Origin: Haloarcula pellucida
GTDB lineage: Archaea; Halobacteriota; Halobacteria; Halobacteriales; Haloarculaceae
Assembly: GCF_014647235.1 (NCBI RefSeq)
Contig: NZ_BMOU01000005.1
Coordinates: 62,379-126,378 of the forward strand
Direction of reading: 5' to 3'
DNA length: 64,000 bases
Shown: positions 18,516 through 26,195 of the stretch, piece by piece
How the letters are laid out: every line of letters begins with the position of its first letter
Numbering within the stretch: position 1 is the stretch's first letter
The notes under the pieces: generated by a model
What the model was told of the DNA's origin: nothing
The model's database searches: none
What the model saw: the letters and a program-made list of their open reading frames with translations, nothing else
Program-made: the position numbers and the translations under genes

Positions 18516-19625
18516 TCAGTCGTCGGCCTTCGCACTCGCAGTTGAAACGGTACCACTCACGTGCTGGACGATGGCCTCGCCGATGTGCTGTCCGAGAAGT
18601 GGTGGAACCGCGTTCCCGATCAGTCGTCCGACGTTCTTGACGCCGACGTCGTCAAAGTTGTCGTAGAATTCGTATTCTTCTGGGAAGGTCTGGAGAAGCG
18701 CGCCTTCGAGGAGCGACAGTGCACGGTCCTGGGCGGTATCATAGTGACCGAACCGACCGCTCCCATAGTTATAGAACTGTGTCGTAATCGTCGGAGACGG
18801 TTCATCCGGTCGCATCCTGCTGTACGGTGCTTTGTACGATCGGCCACTGTCCTTCTTGTGGCAGTCGGCGAGGAGGTGGTCCAAACCCCGCTCTTCCCAG
18901 AGGCGCCAGTCGGCACCCGGCTCCATGTGCCTGATTCGCTCCAGATTCGTGTCTGAGAGTGTCCGTGCCCGGTGGAGCCCAAGGTCTGGGTGGATCTCGC
19001 CGGCTTCGAGTGGTGGAAGGTGTCCGATCGTCTCGCGGACGGTCGGATACTCCGTTTCGTCAGTGTGGAGTGGGTCTGGAAGCTGTATTGGCCCCTCCTG
19101 AGAGGCGAGTAAGACCCAGCGTTTGCGCTTCTGTGGAATCCCGTACTCCGGACCGTAGACCTTCCTGTTCTCCGGGTCGTTGAGCGTGTAGCCCATCTCT
19201 TTGAGAGTCTCCTCAAACTGCCGATAGGTGTCGTCGTGCCGGACTTGTAGGACGTTCTCGGTGACGATAACGTCCGGTTCAACGTACTCTACGATCTTCC
19301 GGAAGTCGTCTAGAAGTCCCCACTTCTCGTGATCGGTAGTATCGCCTTTCTTTGCGTGACTGAGCGTCGAATACGGCTGGCACGGGGCACAAGCGGCCAA
19401 TACTTTGACGTCGGCTTTCCAAGGGAACATCTGCTTGATCGGTTCTGGATCCCGTGCCAGTGGCTTAATGTCCACCCGTCTGAACGACGAATTCGTATTC
19501 GTTTCGTATGGATACGAGCTGTGACGATCAATGTCGAGTCCACGGTTGACCGAGATCCCTACTTGTTCCAATCCGTAGGTCAACCCACCTGCGCCGCAGA
19601 ACATGTCGACAGCAGAGATGTCCAT
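18516..19625 (-). CDS. DNA (cytosine-5-)-methyltransferase B
   Basis: This 369-residue C5-cytosine methyltransferase has VDMFCGAGGL (motif I, 6-15), APCQPYS with the nucleophile C82 (motif IV), TENV at 122-125 (motif VI), QKRKRW (165-170) and GNAVPP (motif X). The start MDISAVDMF at 19625 is fixed by motif I and by a TATA-like box 35-43 bp upstream; a longer reading frame adds low-quality sequence that overlaps the divergent ATPase gene. It is transcribed away from ATPase operon 1, with 367 bp between the start codons, and lies upstream of methyltransferase A on the same strand. The recognition region differs from A, suggesting a different target. Confidence 0.95.
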   Translation of the reverse strand: MDISAVDMFCGAGGLTYGLEQVGISVNRGLDIDRHSSYPYETNTNSSFRRVDIKPLARDPEPIKQMFPWKADVKVLAACAPCQPYSTLSHAKKGDTTDHEKWGLLDDFRKIVEYVEPDVIVTENVLQVRHDDTYRQFEETLKEMGYTLNDPENRKVYGPEYGIPQKRKRWVLLASQEGPIQLPDPLHTDETEYPTVRETIGHLPPLEAGEIHPDLGLHRARTLSDTNLERIRHMEPGADWRLWEERGLDHLLADCHKKDSGRSYKAPYSRMRPDEPSPTITTQFYNYGSGRFGHYDTAQDRALSLLEGALLQTFPEEYEFYDNFDDVGVKNVGRLIGNAVPPLLGQHIGEAIVQHVSGTVSTASAKADD

Positions 19626-19659
19626 ACAGACCAATGTGGTGTCGTTCTCTAAAATCTTG

Positions 19660-19668
19660 TTTAAATAT
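19660..19668 (-). promoter_or_regulatory. TATA-like box of methyltransferase B
   Basis: Read on the minus strand this is atatttaaa, 35-43 bp before the ATG at 19625. It lies in the 367-bp divergent region (19626-19992) between methyltransferase B and ATPase operon 1, where no other gene is seen. Confidence 0.5.
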
Positions 19669-19992
19669 CTAGACGAGAACTGCGAATATCTACCACCGTT
19701 CAGGGAATCATTCACGGCTACGATTACCGAGTGGCGCCCGGCGAAATTACATCGGGACCCGCCCACCGGCAACGCTAAGTGAGACGAAAGTGTCCGGCAA
19801 CAATGTGAGCGGACGTATTGACCATTGAACATCAATACGACAGGATACGTGTGAGAACTACCCGATAGGTGACGTGTGGCTGGACCTCTGAGGGATGTGC
19901 AGTACGCACAAGACAGAAACTGAGTTCGGGCCGATAGTGCGTGGTTGCCAGTGAGTCCCTCGAATTGTGAGCCGATGGATGAAAACGTGGAC

Positions 19993-21894
19993 ATGACCCA
20001 AAGAACAGGACAGCGTACAGACTTGGCCGAGTGGTTCTTTTTCGACGGAGGACCCGGTGCCCCAAGATACGGTGACGACCCGACGAAACACGCCGTCGAT
20101 CACGACACGGAGACGTTCGTCCGCGAGGTATTACAGAATGCGAACGACCAGTCTTTGGACGACGATGGACCCGTAGAAGTTACCTTCCGATTCGAGACGC
20201 TCTCGGGTGAGGAGCGAACCGCGTTCTTAGAGGCACTCGGCTGGGGCAAAGAACTCTCGACGCGATTGCGAGCCGTCACAGAGGCAGAGAGAGGACGTGG
20301 GCACAACGACCTCTTCGGACGCCTCGAGGACCCCGAGGGAGAGCTACGGCTGCTCGTCGTCGAAGACGAGCACACGACGGGACTGACTGGGAGTTGGGAT
20401 GACGATTCCAACTACTCTGCACTCGTCAGAGACGAACTATACAGTAGCAAACAAGACGACCGCGCCGGAGGGTCGTACGGACTCGGAAAATCAGTACTGT
20501 GGACGTTCTCCGGTGCGTCGACAGTTGTCTTCAATTCGAATCTCGCACCACATCGGACAGAGCGCGATGAACGGCAGCGACTCATCGCACGGACGAAGCT
20601 TCCTACTCATCAGTTAGACGACGGCGTTACCTACCAGGGTGCAGGCTGGCTCTGCCAACCGAAACAGACTGACGACGGTGTGAGACCAGACTCGCTGTGG
20701 GGGAACGAAGCCACCGAATTAGCGAATCGCCTCCATGTGGACCGGCCCGAAACCCCAGGCACCAGTGCACTGGTCGTCGACTATCGTGACCCCACGCGAG
20801 ACAAGCGACCGGAAATAGACGAACTCGCCGACGAATTCGTCGAAGCGGCGGTCAAGTACTTCTGGCCAGCGATGCTTCGTGACGACCTCCGTGTAACTGT
20901 TGAGTGGGACGAGGAATCCCGAATTGCAGACGTCCGAGACGTACCCGCTGTCCGCCCGTTCGTCGATTGCTTCGAATCGCGATTCGTCAGCAGTGAGTCG
21001 CTGGAGGAGTCTGGAGACGTGGCCGGGGTCGATATCCCAGTCCAACTTCCGCCACGTGCGGACGGAGAACCGACACCCGATGGAGATGTTCGACTTGCGG
21101 CGAGGTTAGCCTCACCAGCGGACGACGACTCGTATCTGAACAACGTCGCGATGTTCAGAGGAGCGGGGATGGTGGTCAAGTACTACGACCAGTCACGTGT
21201 GGCGTTCAGTGACCGAAACTTCCACGCAGTATTGGCCTGTGGGGAAGCGAAGTCGCCGGAGTCGATTACGGACGGCGACAGGGAAGTAGATCGCTTTCTA
21301 AGATACGCCGAGCCACCAGAGCACGACGACTGGCAATCGACTGAGAACCTTCGGGAACACTACCAGCAAGGGTTCAGAACCGCACTTGACGATATGTTCG
21401 ACACCCTCAGGGATGGTCTCAGACACTTAGTCTCACAGACGGACGGGCGAGGGCAGGTACTCGCCGATAGAGTGAGAAAACGATTCCCCATCCACGGTGG
21501 ACAGGCACGGACTCGGTCCATGCCGTCACCGTCAACGGTGTTCGATATCGGGAGCAGTTCGGGGTTCGACGAGGATCACTGGACGTTCACAGGGTACATA
21601 GAACCACTAGAGGACGACTTCGAGAGTTGGACAGCGACCGTCTCACTGACTGGCGTGGGAGAAGACGGGTCGCGATACGACGATATCTCGATTGCTCGAA
21701 TCGATGCAGAAGGTTCAGGAATCACAACTCGTTGTGAGGACGGAGTCGGTCACGTGACTGCCGAATCGGGAACTGGCCGGGTGCGGTTCGAGGGTGTGTC
21801 CGAGAGAGTCGGCGAAGGCGACGTGCGAAGTGGTCGCGTCGGCGAGACCCAACTCGAGATTCGGGCCGAGTTACGCACGGGAGGTGAAGATTGA
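19993..21894 (+). CDS. GHKL-fold ATPase, operon 1 protein A
   Basis: This protein of about 633 residues has the Bergerat ATP-binding motifs. The N box is TFVREVLQNANDQS with E45 and N49; the second motif is VVEDEHTTGL near 122-131; the lid motif is GGSYGLGKS near 159-167. Later conserved blocks are FRGAGMVVKY and RYAEPPEHDDW (shared by all three paralogs), and the C-terminal part is beta-rich. The layout resembles, from memory, the MutL/MORC-like ATPases of restriction-modification-type operons. The start MTQRTGQ at 19993 matches the N-terminus of the operon 2 paralog; an in-frame ATG at 19975 is possible. It is likely a cytoplasmic motor or switch for a defence complex. Confidence 0.8.
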   Translation: MTQRTGQRTDLAEWFFFDGGPGAPRYGDDPTKHAVDHDTETFVREVLQNANDQSLDDDGPVEVTFRFETLSGEERTAFLEALGWGKELSTRLRAVTEAERGRGHNDLFGRLEDPEGELRLLVVEDEHTTGLTGSWDDDSNYSALVRDELYSSKQDDRAGGSYGLGKSVLWTFSGASTVVFNSNLAPHRTERDERQRLIARTKLPTHQLDDGVTYQGAGWLCQPKQTDDGVRPDSLWGNEATELANRLHVDRPETPGTSALVVDYRDPTRDKRPEIDELADEFVEAAVKYFWPAMLRDDLRVTVEWDEESRIADVRDVPAVRPFVDCFESRFVSSESLEESGDVAGVDIPVQLPPRADGEPTPDGDVRLAARLASPADDDSYLNNVAMFRGAGMVVKYYDQSRVAFSDRNFHAVLACGEAKSPESITDGDREVDRFLRYAEPPEHDDWQSTENLREHYQQGFRTALDDMFDTLRDGLRHLVSQTDGRGQVLADRVRKRFPIHGGQARTRSMPSPSTVFDIGSSSGFDEDHWTFTGYIEPLEDDFESWTATVSLTGVGEDGSRYDDISIARIDAEGSGITTRCEDGVGHVTAESGTGRVRFEGVSERVGEGDVRSGRVGETQLEIRAELRTGGED

Positions 21895-21896
21895 CG

Positions 21897-22928
21897 ATGA
21901 GCCGCCAATCACAACGACACCGGAGTCGAAGCCTGCCGTTCAAATACCGCGAGGACGGTCTCAACTTCGAACTCGAGCAGTACAGAATCGACAAGCGCAA
22001 ACCGAAAGTCGTCGACCTGGGACCCGGCGAGGGGACGGTCGACATATCACCGTCAGTCACGGCGACGCTGAACGACGATCGCGACGATTGGGATCGTGCG
22101 ACTCTGTACGGAATCGTCACTATAGAGCGAGAGGTGCTGGACGACATCTTCCCGGACGACGAGCAGGATGCTCCACCCGCGAAGTTGTATGTCGCCGTCC
22201 GGTGCCACGACACAATCTACCGTGACAGCGTCACTGCGAAAGAAGCACCGACGACCCCAGGGACCTACGAGGTGGAGATCGAGCTAGACTGGGAGGATTT
22301 CAGGGGCATCGTTGAGCTCAGACCGTATCTGGTTCGGACCGAAGCACGCACCGAGACTGGTCCGTACGCGTCGACGCGAAACGTCAAGGTCGCCAGCGGC
22401 GACCGCTACGAGATCGTCGTCGACCGCTGGGACGAGGACGCACCACCCGCGATCGACGGCGAAGAAGCGAGCTTTTCGCAGACTCAGCACCTTCCAGACA
22501 ACGGCGAACTCTACTACCTGGATTTCCGGAACGAGGAACGACCGAAACTGTGGATCAACTCTGATCACCCACGAATCGCCGACGTTCTCAGGAGCGAGGG
22601 ATCGGTCGGCGCAGAACCACGGATGCGTGACGTCGTCCTCGATCATATCAGTTACGCGGTCTGGTCACAGCTCGTCGTCCGGGCAGCGACGGCGATCGAT
22701 CGGAACGGAGACGTCGAATACGAGTGGCAGGAGACGGTGTTAGAAGCCTTCGCACCGGACATGTACGATGTCGACGACATCAACGACGCGATGCACCTGC
22801 TCAGGGACGACGTGAGAGACCCCAACGGACTCGCTCGGTTGATGCCGAAACTCGACAGAGAACTACAAAAGTTCGTCGACCCACAAGAACAGCTAATCAA
22901 CCTCATGGAGGAAGGACTCCAGATCTAA
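21897..22928 (+). CDS. Operon 1 protein B, unknown function
   Basis: This 343-residue protein starts 2 bp after the ATPase stop. It shares three blocks with its two paralogs: LNFELEQYRID near the N-terminus, GIVELRPYLVR in the middle, and YYLDF...KLWINSDHP about two-thirds along. The first two-thirds look beta-rich and the rest helical. No nuclease, helicase or methyltransferase motif is visible. Its constant position between the ATPase and protein C suggests it is a structural or recognition subunit of the same complex. A TTG six bases upstream could also initiate. Confidence 0.75.
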   Translation: MSRQSQRHRSRSLPFKYREDGLNFELEQYRIDKRKPKVVDLGPGEGTVDISPSVTATLNDDRDDWDRATLYGIVTIEREVLDDIFPDDEQDAPPAKLYVAVRCHDTIYRDSVTAKEAPTTPGTYEVEIELDWEDFRGIVELRPYLVRTEARTETGPYASTRNVKVASGDRYEIVVDRWDEDAPPAIDGEEASFSQTQHLPDNGELYYLDFRNEERPKLWINSDHPRIADVLRSEGSVGAEPRMRDVVLDHISYAVWSQLVVRAATAIDRNGDVEYEWQETVLEAFAPDMYDVDDINDAMHLLRDDVRDPNGLARLMPKLDRELQKFVDPQEQLINLMEEGLQI

Positions 22929-22929
22929 C

Positions 22930-23628
22930 GTGACTGCCTCGAACTCGAACCGACTGATGCGGTTGGCCGAAGATGGACAGCGACTCGTCAGCGACCAGTT
23001 TCTGAAAGGCGACGTCACACTCACCGAAGCCGACGTGGCACCGTTCGTCGAACCGATGCCGAGTGGCGTGAAAGCCGATTTAGCCTCGTTGAACGCGGCT
23101 GTCGAGGTTGTCGTGGAAGAGCACGGCCAGTTCGATACGGCGATGGATGGTGCATTGGCAGCCGACGTTCACCAGTACCTGGACGTGAGCCGGCGAGTCG
23201 CGGGTGACCCCGGTCTATGGCACTGGCTCGCCGTGGTTCGGTATCCTCACTTCGTCCGTCAGCGATGGGAGTACACGTCCGAGGAAGCGATGCGTGAGAA
23301 GTTTCTCGGCGCTGGCTCGGACCTCTATTCGAACGCGATTCATCGTTTGTGGTGGATCGCCGAACTGACCGAAGACGATGGCGACTACAGTCTCACCCAC
23401 GAAGTGTTCGGGAATCAGACGATGGTCAATAAGGTGTTCGACCGGTGGTTCGCCCGGTATCAGCCGGCCGTCGTCGCGATCTGTGACGAACTCTCGGACG
23501 AACCGTCCTGGGTAATCGACGAGACAACTCGACGATTCAATCACGCCTTGACGAATATTCAACTGGAGGGTCTCACCGAAACAGAGGCGCGAGATCTCAT
23601 CCGGCGAATCATCTCCGACGTTCACTAA
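22930..23628 (+). CDS. Operon 1 protein C (DUF6339-like), unknown function
   Basis: The gene has a GTG start one base after the stop of protein B and encodes 232 residues. The core pattern, shared with the other two copies, is DPGLWHWLA, then FVRQRW, then a Met-x-x-Lys-Phe stretch (AMREKF), and finally HRLWWIAELT. From memory this resembles the DUF6339 family found with GHKL ATPases and Z1 proteins in bacterial defence islands; that match needs a profile search. The invariant Trp, His and Arg residues look like a functional site rather than only structure. Confidence 0.75.
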   Translation: MTASNSNRLMRLAEDGQRLVSDQFLKGDVTLTEADVAPFVEPMPSGVKADLASLNAAVEVVVEEHGQFDTAMDGALAADVHQYLDVSRRVAGDPGLWHWLAVVRYPHFVRQRWEYTSEEAMREKFLGAGSDLYSNAIHRLWWIAELTEDDGDYSLTHEVFGNQTMVNKVFDRWFARYQPAVVAICDELSDEPSWVIDETTRRFNHALTNIQLEGLTETEARDLIRRIISDVH

Positions 23629-23644
23629 CGCGCCTGAACACACG

Positions 23645-24319
23645 TCACGCATCCAGGTTCTCGCCGTCTGCGACGACCGACTGATAGTACGAACAGTACT
23701 CTCGTGCGAAACACTCCGAACACCGCGGTGCCTGTTTCGTGCAGACCATCGCACCGAAGTCCAGGAGTGCCAGGTTGTACGTCCGTGCTATCGCACCATC
23801 TTCGGGCAACGATTCCAACGCGAACTCACGGCGATCGGCGTCACCGTCTGGATACTCGTCACCGAAGACACGACTGTAGACGCGGTTCACGTTCCGATCA
23901 ACCACGGGCAACCGACGGTCAAGTGCGAAGCACAAGGTCGCGTTTGCCACGTACGGACCGACGCGTGGGAGCTGTAGCAGTTCTTCTACGTCGGTCGGGA
24001 GCTCATCGTACTCGCTCGCTATTTCGGCGAGGGCGTCCGCCCGCATGTGCTGGAAGCCGATTGGTTCGATCATTTCGGCCAACTCCGCCTGGGACGCCTC
24101 CCGGACGTGTTCGAGAGCGGGATATCGGTCTAAGAACTCGGGATAGACATCTGCAGTGTTCTCTGCTGGCGTCTGGGTCAAAAAGAACTCTGCGACGAAC
24201 ATCTCGTACACCGAAATCGAGTCGTCGCGCCATGGGAAGTTCCGGAGGTTCGACTCTGCCCACTCCAGTAAGTCCTTCCGGAACGGTTCGATAGTGGCAG
24301 GCACTCCGTTCGGGGTCAT
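23645..24319 (-). CDS. HhH-GPD DNA glycosylase with Fe-S cluster (Mig/MutY-type)
   Basis: The 224-residue protein would remove a mismatched base from DNA. It has the helix-hairpin-helix LLQLPRVGPYVANATLCF (about 114-131), the catalytic Asp D141 in PVVDRNVNRV, and E44 in FVAEFFLTQT at the position of the MutY general acid. The 4Fe-4S loop is complete: C193, C200, C203, C209 (C-x6-C-x2-C-x5-C). It lacks the C-terminal MutT-like domain of true MutY, which fits the archaeal Mig T:G mismatch glycosylases. Such enzymes accompany m5C methyltransferases to repair deamination damage, as in the Methanothermobacter Mig.Mth case. It converges on protein C of operon 1 with a 16-bp gap. Confidence 0.88.
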   Translation of the reverse strand: MTPNGVPATIEPFRKDLLEWAESNLRNFPWRDDSISVYEMFVAEFFLTQTPAENTADVYPEFLDRYPALEHVREASQAELAEMIEPIGFQHMRADALAEIASEYDELPTDVEELLQLPRVGPYVANATLCFALDRRLPVVDRNVNRVYSRVFGDEYPDGDADRREFALESLPEDGAIARTYNLALLDFGAMVCTKQAPRCSECFAREYCSYYQSVVADGENLDA

Positions 24320-24366
24320 CAGATACAGACGTATACCACTGGTGGATATCGTTCAGGGTGACGATC

Positions 24367-25176
24367 TCACTTGTCCGCCAGTTCGGCCTCAACGTTGGAT
24401 CGAATGTCTCCCAGTGCGTCCTCAAGGCTCTCTTTGTCACGTCCTTCGTAGGGCATAGCTGCCCCGGATTTACGGAATCGCTGTACCACTTCGTCGATGA
24501 TGTCGTTCTTGACGAATTCACCGTTGACGACCTCATCACTTTCCTCTTCGTCACCCTTCTCATCAAAGAGGACGTTGATCAGTGCGTACGCTGCCGGCAT
24601 GTACCGCCCCATCTTGATGTCGAAGACACGGAAGACGAACCGGCGGGTACTGAACGCTCGTCTCGTGTAGAGGTACGGGTCATCTTCGTCGTTCTCTCTA
24701 CGAGTGATTTCGGCGATCCACCACAGCCGCTCAAACGTGCAGCTCTGGCTATCGAGCGCTACTCCGTGAGTCCAAAACTTCTTGCGCATCGCTGCTTCTC
24801 CTTCGTAGCTCCACCGATGCCGGACGAACCAGGGGAACTTCCGGATTGAGAGGTCGTGCCAAATACCGTGGTCACTCGCCTGTGTCCGAGTTATGTCGAC
24901 GTGTTCTCGCACAGCTACTGCTGCCTCGCTATCCATCTTTCCGTCTCCCTGGTCGTACTCGCTCTCGATACGACGAAGTTCCTCTTCCAACCCGTCCAAA
25001 TCTGCGTCACCCGGCGTTTCGCTATCGTGTACGAAATCCAGTTCTTTTACGTAATCGGTAGTCTCGTCCTCGTCGAGATATTCGTGGCCACTCTCGCCTT
25101 TCATGAAGGACAGATTCTCCCGAAGGAGCTCTTCTGCCCCAGAAGTGAGTCTTTGTAGATTTTCTCCCTTCATCAT
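24367..25176 (-). CDS. Operon 2 protein C (DUF6339-like)
   Basis: This 269-residue paralog of protein C keeps the signature: DHGIWHDLS, FVRHRW, AAMRKKF and ERLWWIAEIT. It has a longer and more charged N-terminal half than the operon 1 copy, including EEELRRIESEYDQGDG. It starts within the last four bases of protein B (ATGA overlap, 25173-25176). It is the last gene of operon 2; 47 bp separate its end from the glycosylase start, which reads the same way. Confidence 0.75.
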   Translation of the reverse strand: MMKGENLQRLTSGAEELLRENLSFMKGESGHEYLDEDETTDYVKELDFVHDSETPGDADLDGLEEELRRIESEYDQGDGKMDSEAAVAVREHVDITRTQASDHGIWHDLSIRKFPWFVRHRWSYEGEAAMRKKFWTHGVALDSQSCTFERLWWIAEITRRENDEDDPYLYTRRAFSTRRFVFRVFDIKMGRYMPAAYALINVLFDEKGDEEESDEVVNGEFVKNDIIDEVVQRFRKSGAAMPYEGRDKESLEDALGDIRSNVEAELADK

Positions 25177-26195
25177 TCTCCTCCGATCCGATCCACGTGA
25201 TCAAGGAATCCCGATGCGGGATCCAAAATTTCTTGCACGGCTGACTCGATTCGCTTGGTTGCAGTGACGTGCCCCCCTTCACGGAGTTCCTCTTGTAAGA
25301 ACTGAGCTGCCTTCCGCGCGGATGGGTTTAGTTCAGGGAACAGATGTTGGCTCGCTTCGTCCATCACACCCGCGTGCCACTCCGGTGTCCATTCGGAGTC
25401 TTCGGCCTCAAACTCTATCGCAGCGATTGTTATCATCCGCGTCCAGACGTCCGTGAGGACGTGATTCCAGACTAGATTCGCGGTGAGGTTGTCGTAGTCG
25501 CTCTCGCCTGCCCAGATGAGGTTCACGATCTCCCTGTGGTCCTCGTTGAACCAAAGCACAGGATTCGCGCTGTCTCGTTCGAGATCCAGGTAGTACATTT
25601 CGTCTTTCGGAGGGAATCGAGTGTCCTCGTCTTCTTCGTGTTTTTCTTCGAACGAGGTCCTGTCGACCTCGAGGTGATTTTTGCCACCGGCGTCGTCTTC
25701 GGTGACTTCAACAGTCCACTCACGCCCATCCGCCAACATGACACCCTCGTCAACTCCATAGTCATCAACGGGAGATACAGTCTCAGCTCGAATGAGGTAA
25801 GGACGTAATTCAACGACTCCTCCGACGGCGTCTACTTTGAGCTCAACCTCGTCCGAGTGTGAACCTGGATCAACCGGAGACGACGAGAGAATCGTCCGAT
25901 CCCGTAGGTACGTCGCTCGACAGTGACCCGCCACCAGAATTCGACCCGGATAGTCCGTATCTTCCGGAAAAACTGCGTCCAAAATGTCTTCGCTCACGTC
26001 GACTTTTACCTTCAAACTCGCAGTGTCCCACCCCTCGTAATCTTTGAGATCGACTGTCCCATCGGTTTCGGGCTCAACTGGACTTTCTCCGTCGAGAGAG
26101 TACTCAACGACCTCGAAATCTAACTCTCCAGGCCGACAAGCGTGCGGGAACGCTTCGTGTGTCAGTGACCGATTGAGACGAAGTTGTGGAGTCAT
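25173..26195 (-). CDS. Operon 2 protein B
   Basis: This 340-residue paralog of protein B has LDFEVVEYSLD near residue 24, GGVVELRPYLIRAE in the middle and MYYLDLERDS...LWFNEDHRE later. Overall identity with the other copies looks low outside these blocks, so the three operons diverged long ago. It overlaps the ATPase by four bases at its start (26192-26195) and protein C by four at its end. No catalytic motif is recognised. Confidence 0.75.
   Translation of the reverse strand: MTPQLRLNRSLTHEAFPHACRPGELDFEVVEYSLDGESPVEPETDGTVDLKDYEGWDTASLKVKVDVSEDILDAVFPEDTDYPGRILVAGHCRATYLRDRTILSSSPVDPGSHSDEVELKVDAVGGVVELRPYLIRAETVSPVDDYGVDEGVMLADGREWTVEVTEDDAGGKNHLEVDRTSFEEKHEEDEDTRFPPKDEMYYLDLERDSANPVLWFNEDHREIVNLIWAGESDYDNLTANLVWNHVLTDVWTRMITIAAIEFEAEDSEWTPEWHAGVMDEASQHLFPELNPSARKAAQFLQEELREGGHVTATKRIESAVQEILDPASGFLDHVDRIGGE

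Noticed and set aside
19626-19994. Longer start for methyltransferase B (492 codons)
   Set aside because: The added 123 residues lack any resemblance to methyltransferases, overlap the divergent ATPase promoter, and a TATA-like box fits the start at 19625.
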